DNA of 64,000 bases from positions 21,935-85,934 of the forward strand of contig JADHWK010000005.1 in assembly GCA_016783505.1 (NCBI GenBank), in the 5' to 3' direction. Positions 44,257 to 53,752 of this stretch are shown one piece after another. Position numbers and translations under genes: made by a program. This DNA comes from Candidatus Zhuqueibacterota bacterium (GTDB taxonomy: Bacteria > BS750m-G25). Each line of letters begins with the position of its first letter. Position 1 is the first letter of the stretch. Under the pieces are notes generated by a model. That model had not been told where the DNA came from and did not search any database. It saw nothing but the letters and a program-made list of their open reading frames with translations.

Positions 44257-44529
44257 TTTTAGAGCCCTCCTTTTTGCTTCAAAGCCGTTATCCCTTGGAA
44301 TCAGGATAGGATTTTTGTCATATTTCACGAATGCCCTGGGTGGATCCAATTCCAAGACCTTGTCATATTCTATGCTAGCCTCTTTCAATCTCCGCTCCAG
44401 GCGATAGACATACCCCACCGAGGAGAAAAATTGGCCCTCGTCTGTTAAGTTTGATCTACTTTGAGCCTCAACTTTGGCGACGCCACAAAACAGTAAGATG
44501 ATTGATAGTAATCCTGTCGGCCTTCTCAT
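44257..44529 (-). pseudogene. Decayed tandem copy of the TPR gene fused to a GH130-like leader
   Basis: Exactly 273 bases (91 codons) lie between the start of this copy and that of the intact gene, in the same frame. It repeats the signal peptide (MRRPTGLLSIILLFCGVAKVEAQ) and SRSNLTDEGQFFSSV, jumps across a deletion of ~50 residues to GYVYRLERRLKEASIEYDKVLELDPP, then runs into AFVKYDKNPILIPRDNGFEA, which looks like a GH130 N-terminus, before the intact copy begins. It is best read as a whole-gene tandem duplication collapsed by two deletions. Confidence 0.7.
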
Positions 44530-44634
44530 TTTTAGAGTCCTCCTTTTTACTTCAAAGCCGTTGCCCCTTGGAATCAGGATAGGATTTTTGTTATATTTTA
44601 CGAATCCCTTGGACGGGAAAAATTCCTTTGCCCC
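44530..44634 (-). pseudogene. GH130-like N-terminal fragment upstream of the TPR gene
   Basis: Reading toward the TPR start, the frame gives GAKEFFPSKGFVKYNKNPIL followed by IPRGNGFEVKRRTLK. The KYxKNPILxP...FE pattern is the beginning of GH130 phosphorylases. The homology ends at the TPR signal peptide ATG, with which it is in frame. The same leader, slightly diverged, is present again at 44257-44330 in the duplicated unit. Confidence 0.5.
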
Positions 44635-44635
44635 G

Positions 44636-45403
44636 TTAGAATTTCTTGTCTCGTCCTGATTTTTTCGTATATATTCTCTCCGAGGTGCACCCTTGTGATA
44701 AATGAATCAAGACACACCCTAATCTCGGCGTGTTTATTCCCCCAGAAAAATATCCGGGTCCGACATCTATTCTCTCTACATACTTCCTATCTTCCGTCCC
44801 GCCGATGTCTCTGATACCCTGACTCACCCGGTTGAAAGCGTCCCTTATCTTTTTACCCCTTATCTTGCCTTCCAAAAGAAATTCCAGCCCCAGCGGGTCT
44901 CGTATCTTCTCGTAACTGTCACCGATGGCGACATTTTTATCAATTCGACCGCAGAAGGGGCAGGTCTGGAGCTCAGGATATTCTTCCATTGATAGATAGT
45001 GGACGCTGCCGCCGGGTTCGAAATGAACACTGGTGGCGATGGCCCAACATGAGTATGTCCTATCGCCTTTGACCTCAAATAGCCTATCCCCCAAGGCCTT
45101 GAGGTAATACCTGAGATGTAGGGAGTGCTCGTGGAAAAGGGCCGGGTTGGAAAAGCCACCATAGGGTTGCCAGTGATCCCGGGCAACCTCGCCGTCGGCC
45201 CCATCCAGGGGTGATCTCCATGTTACCCGGTACATGTTACATTTATCGAAGAGACCGAGCACAACGTTCACCGCATTGTCATAGGAGGCTGCAAAGTCCT
45301 TGCTGACGTAGAACCAGACGTTGGGATAGCGCGGCATCTCTTGGGGAAAATCCACCCTGGGAATCAAGGGATATTCCCGTCCCTCTAAGGGAATCGTAAG
45401 CAT
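44636..45403 (-). CDS. Uncharacterised protein with CxxC motif
   Basis: 255 residues, GGAGTG ribosome site, not recognised. No signal peptide or membrane helix. The N-terminal half has strand-rich sequence (RYPNVWFYVSKDFAASYDNAVNVVLGLFD, CNMYRVTWRSP, HSLHLRYYLKALGDRLFEVKG). The middle contains TCPFCGRID, which could bind zinc. The C-terminal third is basic. It lies between the ABC transporter and the TPR gene in the same orientation. Its last codons overlap the GH130-like leader in another frame, so the 3' end may have been altered. Confidence 0.6.
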   Translation of the reverse strand: MLTIPLEGREYPLIPRVDFPQEMPRYPNVWFYVSKDFAASYDNAVNVVLGLFDKCNMYRVTWRSPLDGADGEVARDHWQPYGGFSNPALFHEHSLHLRYYLKALGDRLFEVKGDRTYSCWAIATSVHFEPGGSVHYLSMEEYPELQTCPFCGRIDKNVAIGDSYEKIRDPLGLEFLLEGKIRGKKIRDAFNRVSQGIRDIGGTEDRKYVERIDVGPGYFSGGINTPRLGCVLIHLSQGCTSERIYTKKSGRDKKF

Positions 45404-45471
45404 CTTTCACTCCAAGCCTTGATTGTCACTACAATAATTAGGAGTTTTAAAAATAAGAGAAAATTTTAACA

Positions 45472-46494
45472 TTATCCTGATACTTTTCTTAGGGTAAGCT
45501 TACTGGCAAAATGGCAAGCAACCCAATGTTCAGATCCAACTTCTCCCCATTTAGGTTTTTCATTTTTGCATATGTCTTTAGCATATTTACAGCGAGGATG
45601 AAAATAGCATCCAGAGGGTGGATTGGAGGGGTCAGCTATTTCACCGGGGAGGATAATTCGCTCCATTCTCAGGCGAGGATCGGGCTTGGGTAGAGCGGAT
45701 AAGAGGGCTTCTGAGTAAGGGTGCTTTGGATTAAGAAAAAATTCTTCGGTTTCAGCCAGCTCAACAATCTTCCCCACATACATCACCGCCACCCGATCAG
45801 AGATATGTTCAATTACGCTCAAATCATGGGAGATGAAGAGATAAGTGAGATTAAATTCTTTTTGTAAATCCTGCAAGAGATTTAATGTTTGGGCTTGGAC
45901 AGAAACGTCCAGGGCAGAAACTGGTTCATCGGCCACAATAAATTTAGGATTGAGAGCCAGTGCTCGGGCAATTCCGATGCGCTGGCGTTGTCCACCACTA
46001 AAAGCATGGGGATAGCGTCTTAAATGCCTTACATCTAATCCCACAGTTTTAACTAAATCCTTAACTCTATTTCTTAACTCTACGCCTTTAGCGATTTTAT
46101 TAACTAATAAGGGTTCTCCGATAATGTCTAATACTGTCATTCTGGAATCTAAGGAAGAATAAGGATCCTGAAAAATTAATTGCATATCTTTCCTAATTGA
46201 TCTTAGCTCTTCCTTGTTTAGTCGAGTAATATCTACCATTTTACTATCACCCATTTTAAAAAGAACCTCTCCCCCTGTAGGCTCAATAGCACGCAGGATA
46301 CATCTGCCGATAGTAGTCTTACCGCAACCACTTTCCCCGACCAATCCCAAAGTTTCTCCTTCCGGGACATAGAGATTAACCCCATCAACTGCTTTTACAT
46401 AACCGACTATTTTTTTCCAGAATCCCTTCTCAATGGGGAAATATTTTTTAAGATTTTTGACTTCTAAGAGTGGTTTTTTATCTTCTTTCGGCAT
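45472..46494 (-). CDS. Oligopeptide/oligosaccharide ABC transporter ATP-binding protein (OppF/DppF type)
   Basis: 340 residues. Walker [10 protein letters not shown], signature [15 protein letters not shown], Walker [13 protein letters not shown], and the C-terminal oligo_HPY extension with its Cys-rich [15 protein letters not shown]. One of the two ATPases of a cluster-C (Dpp/Opp) importer. Starts two bases after the partner ATPase gene. In this context the transporter probably imports oligosaccharides rather than peptides, since GH130 phosphorylases adjoin the operon. Confidence 0.9.
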   Translation of the reverse strand: MPKEDKKPLLEVKNLKKYFPIEKGFWKKIVGYVKAVDGVNLYVPEGETLGLVGESGCGKTTIGRCILRAIEPTGGEVLFKMGDSKMVDITRLNKEELRSIRKDMQLIFQDPYSSLDSRMTVLDIIGEPLLVNKIAKGVELRNRVKDLVKTVGLDVRHLRRYPHAFSGGQRQRIGIARALALNPKFIVADEPVSALDVSVQAQTLNLLQDLQKEFNLTYLFISHDLSVIEHISDRVAVMYVGKIVELAETEEFFLNPKHPYSEALLSALPKPDPRLRMERIILPGEIADPSNPPSGCYFHPRCKYAKDICKNEKPKWGEVGSEHWVACHFASKLTLRKVSG

Positions 46495-46496
46495 GA

Positions 46497-47507
46497 TTAC
46501 CTATACAGGACACATTCAACTTTATGCCCATTTTCTAATTCGATTAAAGGAGGAGCATCAATATTGCAGATACCTTCTTTAGCTTGGGGGCAGCGGGGAT
46601 AAAATGTGCATCCCCGAGGAAGTCCCAGGGGAAGGGGCACTGTCCCTTTGATAGAGTCAAGGCGTGCCCTTACCTTTCTTCCCACTCTGGGGATAGATTT
46701 CAATAATCTGCTGGTATAGGGATGTTTAGGATTATGGAAAATATCCTCTACACTGCCATATTCTACCACTTTACCCAAATACATAACTGCTACTTCATCT
46801 GATATCTCTGCAATGACCCCTAAATTATGGGTAATATAAATAATTGACATTCCAAATTCCTTTTGCAAATCTTTCATTAGTTCCAAAATTTGAGCCTGCA
46901 CGGTGACATCTAAGGCAGTGGTAGGCTCATCGGCAATAAGCAGGCTGGGATTACAGGATAGAGCCATAGCAATCATTGCTCTTTGGCGCAAGCCACCGGA
47001 AAGCTGATGGGGGTAATCATCTATTCTGTGAGATGGATCAGGAATACCAACTTTATCCAGCATTTCCTTGGCCAGTCCTCTGGCTTCAGTCTTATTTAGT
47101 TTCCGATGTAGAAGAATAGTTTCCATAATTTGATTTCCTATAGTATGCAAAGGGGAAAGGGAAGTCATTGGCTCTTGAAATATCATTGTTATCTGGTTAC
47201 CCCTAATGTTTCTAATTTCTTTCCCAAAAGGATCTAATTCAGCAAGGTCAACGTTTTTCTCATTCTCTTGGTGGAATAATATTTCCCCTTCTGTTTTCCC
47301 AGGAGAGGGAACTATCCTCAGGATAGACTGAGCAGTAACGGATTTGCCACAGCCTGATTCACCGACTATGCCTAACGTTTTCCCCCTGTCTATTTTAAAG
47401 CTGACCCCGTCCACTGCCTTCAGGATGCCTTCATCTAAATAAAAATACGTCCTAAGGTCTTTTATTTCCAGCAAGGGGTCATCTTCGCTTTTCAATTTTG
47501 ATCTCAT
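46497..47507 (-). CDS. Oligopeptide/oligosaccharide ABC transporter ATP-binding protein (OppD/DppD type)
   Basis: 336 residues. Walker [10 protein letters not shown], signature [15 protein letters not shown], Walker [13 protein letters not shown], and a C-terminal [16 protein letters not shown] oligo_HPY segment. Its start overlaps the preceding permease stop by one base (TAATG), so the two are coupled. Confidence 0.9.
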   Translation of the reverse strand: MRSKLKSEDDPLLEIKDLRTYFYLDEGILKAVDGVSFKIDRGKTLGIVGESGCGKSVTAQSILRIVPSPGKTEGEILFHQENEKNVDLAELDPFGKEIRNIRGNQITMIFQEPMTSLSPLHTIGNQIMETILLHRKLNKTEARGLAKEMLDKVGIPDPSHRIDDYPHQLSGGLRQRAMIAMALSCNPSLLIADEPTTALDVTVQAQILELMKDLQKEFGMSIIYITHNLGVIAEISDEVAVMYLGKVVEYGSVEDIFHNPKHPYTSRLLKSIPRVGRKVRARLDSIKGTVPLPLGLPRGCTFYPRCPQAKEGICNIDAPPLIELENGHKVECVLYR

Positions 47508-48619
47508 TATTTATAAGGATCAGCCGCATCTCGCAGGCCATCCCCTAAAAAATTGAAAGCAAGTACTGTAACGATAACAAAAAGGCCGGGAATTAAAAGC
47601 CAGGGATGAAGGACAACGGTGCGGACATTTTGTGCATCCCGTAAAAGCACTCCCCAGCTAACCACCGGTGGTTGAAGCCCAAGGCCAAGAAAACTTAAAG
47701 AGGTTTCCCCTAAAATCATACCGGGTATGGCTAAGGTTATGTTCACGATGAGGTATGACAAAAATGAGGGAAGGAGATGTCTGGTTATTATTCGGCCATC
47801 AGTTGCCCCGATAATTTTCGCTGCCATAACAAAATCCTCTTGCCTTAGTTCCAAAAGTTTCCCCCTGACTACCCGGGCTAAACCGCACCATCCTACAATA
47901 GAGAGGATAATGGTAATTCCAAAGTAAACCTTAATTGGCGGCCAATGGGGTGGTAAAGCTGCGCTCAATGCCATCCAGAGGGGAATAGTTGGTATGGACA
48001 TTAAAAATTCGATAACTCTCTGGATAACCATATCAGCAGTTCCGCCAAAATATCCGGAGATTCCCCCAAGGGCACATCCTAAGATAAAACTGAGAGCTAC
48101 TCCTACTAATCCGATGGATAAAGAAATCCGGGCTGCATGGAGATTACGGGAGAACAAATCTCTGCCTAATTTGTCGGTTCCAAAAAGAAATATTGTCCCG
48201 GGCTCTTTCACCCCGAGAAGATGGAGATCTGTGGGGAACAAGTTCCAGAGTTTATACTTATCACCGCGAATAAAGAAATAGATGGGATACTTTTTAGTTC
48301 TATCCTCGGAATATGTTCTGCGGAGGGTTACTGGATTGATCTTTCTTTTTAATCCATAAACAAACGGTCGAAGATGAAATCCTTCTTCATCAAAGAAATG
48401 AATCCTCTGCGGTGGGGCGTGGATATATTTTGTATGGCGTTTATATATGTCCTGGGTAGAAAAGAACCCACAGAATATGGCTACAAAGTAAAAAATAAAT
48501 AATACAATGGCGCCAAAGATGGCTAACTTATGTTTCTTAAACTTTCGCCACATAAGTTGCCATTGTGTAGCAATATAAAACTTTTCTTCAGCGGTGATCT
48601 TATCTTGCCTGTTTTTCAT
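47507..48619 (-). CDS. ABC transporter permease (OppC/DppC type)
   Basis: 370 residues, longer than most OppC proteins because of a ~110-residue periplasmic insertion after the first helix (about 60-150; YIHAPPQRIHFFDEEGFHLR...LFGTDKLGRDLFSR). The remaining five helices and the EAA-type loop (MAAKIIGATDGRIITRHLLPS) are conventional. This extended first loop is familiar from Dpp-type transporters of oligosaccharides in Thermotoga-like bacteria. It overlaps the OppB-type gene by 20 bases. Confidence 0.9.
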   Translation of the reverse strand: MKNRQDKITAEEKFYIATQWQLMWRKFKKHKLAIFGAIVLFIFYFVAIFCGFFSTQDIYKRHTKYIHAPPQRIHFFDEEGFHLRPFVYGLKRKINPVTLRRTYSEDRTKKYPIYFFIRGDKYKLWNLFPTDLHLLGVKEPGTIFLFGTDKLGRDLFSRNLHAARISLSIGLVGVALSFILGCALGGISGYFGGTADMVIQRVIEFLMSIPTIPLWMALSAALPPHWPPIKVYFGITIILSIVGWCGLARVVRGKLLELRQEDFVMAAKIIGATDGRIITRHLLPSFLSYLIVNITLAIPGMILGETSLSFLGLGLQPPVVSWGVLLRDAQNVRTVVLHPWLLIPGLFVIVTVLAFNFLGDGLRDAADPYK

Positions 48620-49595
48620 AGCGGATCCGGGGATCTAACCAAACCAACAAAATATCGGAGATAAAGGTTCCAATTACGGTCAGAAAGGTTAAAATCATAA
48701 TCGAACTACCGGCTAAATACATATCCTGATTCACCAATGCCCGGAAAAGTAGAGGCCCTATTGTAGGAAGGCCAAGTACTATAGCCACAATAGTCTGGCC
48801 AGAAATGATACGGGGAAGGGTCCAGCCGATGGTACTAATTATGGGATTAATAGCTACTCTTACTGGATATTTGAACAAGAGCCTTCGTTCTGAGACCCCT
48901 TTGGCTCGAGCAGTGATGACATATTGCTTCTGAAGTTCGTCTAATAAACATCCTCGCATAACCCGGATAAGTCCAGCAGTACCAGCCATACCAATAACTA
49001 CTACGGGAATCGGCAGATGTTTTAGTAAATCTATGAATTTAGCCCCACTCCAGGGAGCTAACTGATACTGGGGCGAAAAAAGGCCACCAATACTGAGACC
49101 AAAATATCTGTAAGAAACAAACATTAATATTAGCGCAAGAAGGAAACGAGGGGTAGCCAGACCAATAAAACCAATAACCGTAAAGGCATAATCACCAACG
49201 GAGTATTGATGGGTAGCTGAGTAAATACCGATGGGGATAGCCAACAGATAGGTAAAAATGAGCGTAAAAAGGGACACGGTTACCGTTAAAGGTAGGCGTT
49301 CCAATATTAAATCTTTTACTGGCCGGTTCCATTCGAAAGATTTTCCGAAATTGCCATGCAGCATTTTCCACATCCATTGGCAATACTGAAGATGTATTGG
49401 TAAATCCAGGTCATACTGTTTTCTCAACGCGGCAATTTCCGCTTCGTCAACAATCTGGCCGCTTGCCTTCAATTTCATTATATAGGAAGTCAAAAAGTCT
49501 CCGGGGGGAAGCTGAATAATGACGAATGCAGTAATTGATACTACTAATAAGACAATGATCATGTAAAAAAAGCGACGAAGGACATAAGATAGCAT
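48600..49595 (-). CDS. ABC transporter permease (OppB/DppB type)
   Basis: 331 residues with the six-helix OppB layout: first helix at 8-30, periplasmic loop (PPGDFLTSYIMKLKASGQIVDEAEIAALRKQYDLDLP), and the EAA loop ITARAKGVSERRLLFKYPVR. It pairs with the OppC-type permease to form the membrane channel. It follows the substrate-binding protein by 47 bases. Confidence 0.9.
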   Translation of the reverse strand: MLSYVLRRFFYMIIVLLVVSITAFVIIQLPPGDFLTSYIMKLKASGQIVDEAEIAALRKQYDLDLPIHLQYCQWMWKMLHGNFGKSFEWNRPVKDLILERLPLTVTVSLFTLIFTYLLAIPIGIYSATHQYSVGDYAFTVIGFIGLATPRFLLALILMFVSYRYFGLSIGGLFSPQYQLAPWSGAKFIDLLKHLPIPVVVIGMAGTAGLIRVMRGCLLDELQKQYVITARAKGVSERRLLFKYPVRVAINPIISTIGWTLPRIISGQTIVAIVLGLPTIGPLLFRALVNQDMYLAGSSIMILTFLTVIGTFISDILLVWLDPRIRYEKQAR

Positions 49596-49642
49596 TTTAT
49601 TTCTCTTTTATCCTTTGCTAGAACCCGTAAGGACCAAAGGTC

Positions 49643-51556
49643 TTACGGGGTGAAGAAGAATTGAGCTGGCTCAAAAGCTATCCAGAAATTGCTATCCCAA
49701 CTCCAGTATCCTTGGGTAGGAACATTCTTGAGATTATTCTTTACTACCGCAGGCCAGGGAGACATGCCTACGGTACCGATATAGATCAGTTGCTTGGCAT
49801 GGAAGTCAAATATCTTCTGAGCCAGGCGGGTATACTCTTCTTTAGTTCTCGCAGATGCCCAGTCTTCCATGTCTTTATAGAATTCCTTCATCTCTTCGGG
49901 GGGTTCTTCTCCGTCTTTCCCTTCTGTATTAAACCATAACTCCCACTGCTTGGCCCAACCCCAGCCACCGTCAAAGCTGAGTAATCGCCCTGAAAGAGGC
50001 TGGCCATATCCATAAAGCTCGGTAACACAGTCTAAATGCCATAGACCTATATCTAAAACGCCGGCATCTTTGCGTTTGGCATAATAACTACGATCCTCGG
50101 GTTTAAGGGTTATCTTTATTCCGATCTCTTCCCAATATTCTTTTACCAGCTCGCAAATTGCTGTTTTCGGTCCCTCTCCGGCATAATACTCAATCAAAAT
50201 GTTTAGAGGTTTACCATCGGGTCTTAGACGATACTTTCGTCCTTTGTCCCATTTTAGACCCATCTTATCCAAGAGTTCATGGGCTCTTTGTGGGTCATAG
50301 GTCGCGTATGCTTTGGCCCATTCCTCTTTATAGTAGCTGCAAGTAGGAAGGACAGTTGCCTGGCGAGGGGTAGCCAGACCAAAGCAGACAACCTCGTTGA
50401 TTTCCTCCCGGTTAATAGCTAAGGAGAGTGCTTGCCGGAATCTAACATCCTGCATGATCTTCCGAAGTAGGGGGTCGGGATGATTTTGATTGGGTGCAAA
50501 GGCAACTGCCGCTCCGATAGCGCTCTTCCACATAAAGGCATGATAATTCCCCTTTTTTTCATTTTCCTTAAAAAGGGGATAATCTCCCAGCAATAGATTA
50601 AAAGAAACGATATCTATCTCTCCAGCAGTCACTTTCATGTTCAATATTTCCTGATTCTCATACAGTCGGTCAACGATCCGATCAATGTAAGGGAGTTGAT
50701 TGCCCGCAGTATCCACCTGCCAGAAGTAAGGGTTCCGTTCCCATATCTGGTAGGTAGATGCGACTTTCTTTATCACATACGCATCAAGAGTAGGAAGATC
50801 AAGATCCAGGTTCCATAGGTCATAACCAGGATTTCTGACAGCTTTGAATAATTCCCACCAACGAGTATAACCTGCTTTTTTTGCCAGCTCGTTTGCTTCT
50901 GGGTTATATTTTATATGATACTTTTTTAAATAATGTTTTGGATCATACAGCTTTGTCTGTGCAGAGTTCCAACTGTGGCCAAGCAGAGTTACTACCGGAT
51001 AGGGCACAGCAAAGTGTATTTGTAAGATATAATTGTCTACTTTTTCAAATTTTGCTAACCCCCCGCCCGGTTTCCAGAATTTCTTCACAATGGGGGAAAG
51101 CTCCTTGTTCAGCATGTAATCTTCCCACCAGAAGAGAATATCATCAACAGTGAAAGGAACACCATCTGACCATTTCAACCCCTTTCTTAAGTAGATAGTC
51201 AGCGTCTTTTTATCCTCAGAAACTTCGTAATCCTTGGCTATGTCAGGAATTATTTCTGTGCAGTCCCCAGAATACCTGAATAAGCCATGATGCCGGAGTG
51301 TTCTTCCTTCGATGGCATTAAACGGGGATAAGTCTGCTGTATTTAATGTGCCCCCATACCGCCCAATTTCCTCCAACGGCTCTATTACTCTCGGCTCTTC
51401 GGGAAGTCTTTCTTCTACTGGGGGGAGTTTACCTGCGGCAACTTTTGTCCTGAGCATGGGAGCTTCATTATACCTTGCCGCTGCTGGGGTTGCTCCCAGC
51501 AGCAATATTGCTCCGATCAACCCCATAAGTTTATTGAACTTAATGGGTAACCCCAT
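49643..51556 (-). CDS. Extracellular solute-binding protein, family 5
   Basis: 637 residues from the ATG at 51556 (GTG codons at 51562 and 51559 are alternatives). A Sec signal peptide (KLMGLIGAILLLGATPAAA) lacks a lipobox cysteine, so the protein is probably free in the periplasm. The body has the family 5 features: YGGTLNTADLSPFN, GLKWSDGVPFTVDDILFWWED and VRFRQALSLAINREEIN. Family 5 binds peptides, nickel or oligosaccharides. It lies 11 bases after a GH130 gene, so a beta-mannoside or uronate-containing oligosaccharide is the favoured ligand. Confidence 0.88.
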   Translation of the reverse strand: MGLPIKFNKLMGLIGAILLLGATPAAARYNEAPMLRTKVAAGKLPPVEERLPEEPRVIEPLEEIGRYGGTLNTADLSPFNAIEGRTLRHHGLFRYSGDCTEIIPDIAKDYEVSEDKKTLTIYLRKGLKWSDGVPFTVDDILFWWEDYMLNKELSPIVKKFWKPGGGLAKFEKVDNYILQIHFAVPYPVVTLLGHSWNSAQTKLYDPKHYLKKYHIKYNPEANELAKKAGYTRWWELFKAVRNPGYDLWNLDLDLPTLDAYVIKKVASTYQIWERNPYFWQVDTAGNQLPYIDRIVDRLYENQEILNMKVTAGEIDIVSFNLLLGDYPLFKENEKKGNYHAFMWKSAIGAAVAFAPNQNHPDPLLRKIMQDVRFRQALSLAINREEINEVVCFGLATPRQATVLPTCSYYKEEWAKAYATYDPQRAHELLDKMGLKWDKGRKYRLRPDGKPLNILIEYYAGEGPKTAICELVKEYWEEIGIKITLKPEDRSYYAKRKDAGVLDIGLWHLDCVTELYGYGQPLSGRLLSFDGGWGWAKQWELWFNTEGKDGEEPPEEMKEFYKDMEDWASARTKEEYTRLAQKIFDFHAKQLIYIGTVGMSPWPAVVKNNLKNVPTQGYWSWDSNFWIAFEPAQFFFTP

Positions 51557-51567
51557 CACCACTGATT

Positions 51568-52449
51568 TTAGTCTAATTTTTCCACCTCACTGCTAATGGC
51601 TACACAGATAACTTTATCACCGCCACCATAGTAAACATAAAAAGAATCATCTTTCTCAATGGCTCCACAAGTGAACACCACATTGGGGACATCGCCATAT
51701 AACTCATAATCTTCTTCGGGCTCAAGGATGGGCTCGTCCTGGCGGGCTAATAATTTGGAGGGATCGTTTAAATCAAATAACGCTACACCCAATCTATACG
51801 CTTTTTTTTCATCAACCCCATGATAAAACTCCAACCAACCTTTTTCTGTTTTTATCGGGGGTGCACCGGCACCAATTTTCTTACAATCCCACGAATTTCC
51901 CCTGGGCCTCATCACAATTTTATGGCCATACCAATCCTTGAGATTTTCAGAGTAAGCAATCCACATATCTGGTGGGATTCTGTGAAACATGACATACTTC
52001 CCATTTATTTTTTCGGGGAACAGCACCGCATCTTTGTTTTCCATGTCAGGTAAAATAACGCCGTGTCGCTTGTAAGTCTTAAAGTCAGTAGTCGAAGAAA
52101 GAGCAACACGGTTGCCAGACCCGGACCATGCACGATTTGAAAGAGCCGTGTATGTAATATAAAACCTATCATTGATATGGGTTATTCTTGGATCTTCACA
52201 GCCGAAATGTTCGTAGTCTTCTTGGGGTTCAAATACTGGACTGTTAAATCGTTTAAAATTCAAACCGTCTTCACTAACAGCGTGACCAAACCTGGAGATA
52301 TAAGTATCATACTCACCAATTGCGCGATATAGGAGATGGATTAATCCACCCGCATACACAGCAGCACAATTGAAGACTGCTCCGGATTCCCACTTGTTCT
52401 CTTTACCGGGTCTTAGAATGGGATTTCCCTTATAACGTCTCAGCTTCAT
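51568..52449 (-). CDS. GH130-family glycoside phosphorylase
   Basis: 293 residues, five-bladed beta-propeller family acting mainly on beta-mannosides by phosphorolysis. MKLRRYKGNPILRPG, ESGAVFNCAAVY, the CEDPRIT motif with Asp86 (expected proton donor), KIGAGAPPIKTEKGWLEFYHGVD and EPILEPEEDYELYGDVPNVVFTCG are typical. No signal peptide, so it is cytoplasmic and would act on imported oligosaccharides. It shares layout and many motifs with the next upstream gene (52572-53546), so the two are paralogues. Confidence 0.9.
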   Translation of the reverse strand: MKLRRYKGNPILRPGKENKWESGAVFNCAAVYAGGLIHLLYRAIGEYDTYISRFGHAVSEDGLNFKRFNSPVFEPQEDYEHFGCEDPRITHINDRFYITYTALSNRAWSGSGNRVALSSTTDFKTYKRHGVILPDMENKDAVLFPEKINGKYVMFHRIPPDMWIAYSENLKDWYGHKIVMRPRGNSWDCKKIGAGAPPIKTEKGWLEFYHGVDEKKAYRLGVALFDLNDPSKLLARQDEPILEPEEDYELYGDVPNVVFTCGAIEKDDSFYVYYGGGDKVICVAISSEVEKLD

Positions 52450-52571
52450 TTTGATCCTTATTTTTACTATTCACAAAAATCACCATATTCTTCAGCAGAT
52501 AAATATAAACTTAAATCAAACTCAGAGCCAGAAAAAACAATATGTGCGTTTTTGTTCAGACTTATAAAAAG

Positions 52572-53546
52572 TTAAAGTGCCAGCAAATAGTCAATTAGTT
52601 CATCTGAGCATACTCTGGCGGCGCAGCAAACCTTGTCGGCTGCTCCGTAGAAAATAAGCAGCTCATCACCGATATTCACAATTCCTTCGGGAAACACAAC
52701 ATTAGGAACATCACCAACCATCTCATACTCCTCCTCAGGCACAAAGATAGGCCCCGGCGAGCGGGCGATTACCCTCCAGGGCTCCTCCAGATCCAGGAGA
52801 GCAACCCCCGTCCGGTATACATGGTTCTTATCAACCCCATGATAGATCAGAAGCCAGCCTTCTTTGGTCTTTACGGGCGGAGGCCCAGCACCTATCTTCT
52901 TGGACTCCCAATCCCTCTCCGATTTCATCACCAGCTTATGTTCAAACATGTCCCCGTTTAAACCATCTAGATAAGCAAACCAGATACCTGGAAACTCGGT
53001 GCCATAATTGGGACCAACCCAGTTAGCCGCCCTGTGATACACTGCATACCTGCCTTTGATCTTCTCCGGGAAGAGCACCACATCTCTTTCATCGGTATCC
53101 TCGGGGGTGATGATCCCCAGCCGTTCAAAATTGCAGAAATCCTTTACCTCAGCAAGGGCCGTACGGGGATAGGTTCCCCCGTGGTCGGGTATACCAAGGC
53201 GCCTTCGAACAGCGCCGGGAGGGCCTGGCGTAGCCGTAACCACATAGGTCATGTAAAGATTACCTTCCAACAGGGTAAATCTTGGATCCTCGACCGACTT
53301 TTCCCAGCCTTTTCCTTCAGGCACAAAACCGGGCTCGTGAGATCTCTTTACAAGGTTTAGGTCTTCATCGAGGATAGCGTGCCCAAGCCTTGAAATGTAT
53401 CTCTCATATTCTCCTACCGCACGGTAGAATACATGAATCTTTCCTCCCGTATAAACAGCGGCCGGATTGAACACCGCCTTGGATTCCCATTGATTTCCCT
53501 CATTGGGTTTCAAAATGGGATTTCCAATGTAACGACTTAGTTTCAT
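52572..53546 (-). CDS. GH130-family glycoside phosphorylase (second copy)
   Basis: 324 residues from the ATG at 53546, which has GGAGG 5-9 bases upstream; an ATG at 53558 contains that ribosome site and is unlikely. Motifs parallel the neighbouring paralogue: MKLSRYIGNPILKPNEG, ESKAVFNPAAVY, SVEDPRFT with Asp87, KIGAGPPPVKTKEGWLLIYHGVD and VPEEEYEMVGDVPNVVFPEG. It has a ~20-residue insertion after EDPR. Two paralogues in tandem suggest action on different chain lengths or linkages. Confidence 0.9.
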   Translation of the reverse strand: MKLSRYIGNPILKPNEGNQWESKAVFNPAAVYTGGKIHVFYRAVGEYERYISRLGHAILDEDLNLVKRSHEPGFVPEGKGWEKSVEDPRFTLLEGNLYMTYVVTATPGPPGAVRRRLGIPDHGGTYPRTALAEVKDFCNFERLGIITPEDTDERDVVLFPEKIKGRYAVYHRAANWVGPNYGTEFPGIWFAYLDGLNGDMFEHKLVMKSERDWESKKIGAGPPPVKTKEGWLLIYHGVDKNHVYRTGVALLDLEEPWRVIARSPGPIFVPEEEYEMVGDVPNVVFPEGIVNIGDELLIFYGAADKVCCAARVCSDELIDYLLAL

Positions 53547-53752
53547 GCTTACCTCCATAGTTTAAATCCCCGCTTTATAGATCAGACAATCAAAACCCAA
53601 CCAGGTTTTTTCGCGTTTATTTCAGGAATATGAGTTGGTTGCGATTCAATTCTCCTGATTTTATTATTCCAACTATCTGAATCACCAATGTCCCTAATCC
53701 CTTTAACTTTCCAGTTATTGATGTCCTTTATCCTTATATGTCAGAAACCACC

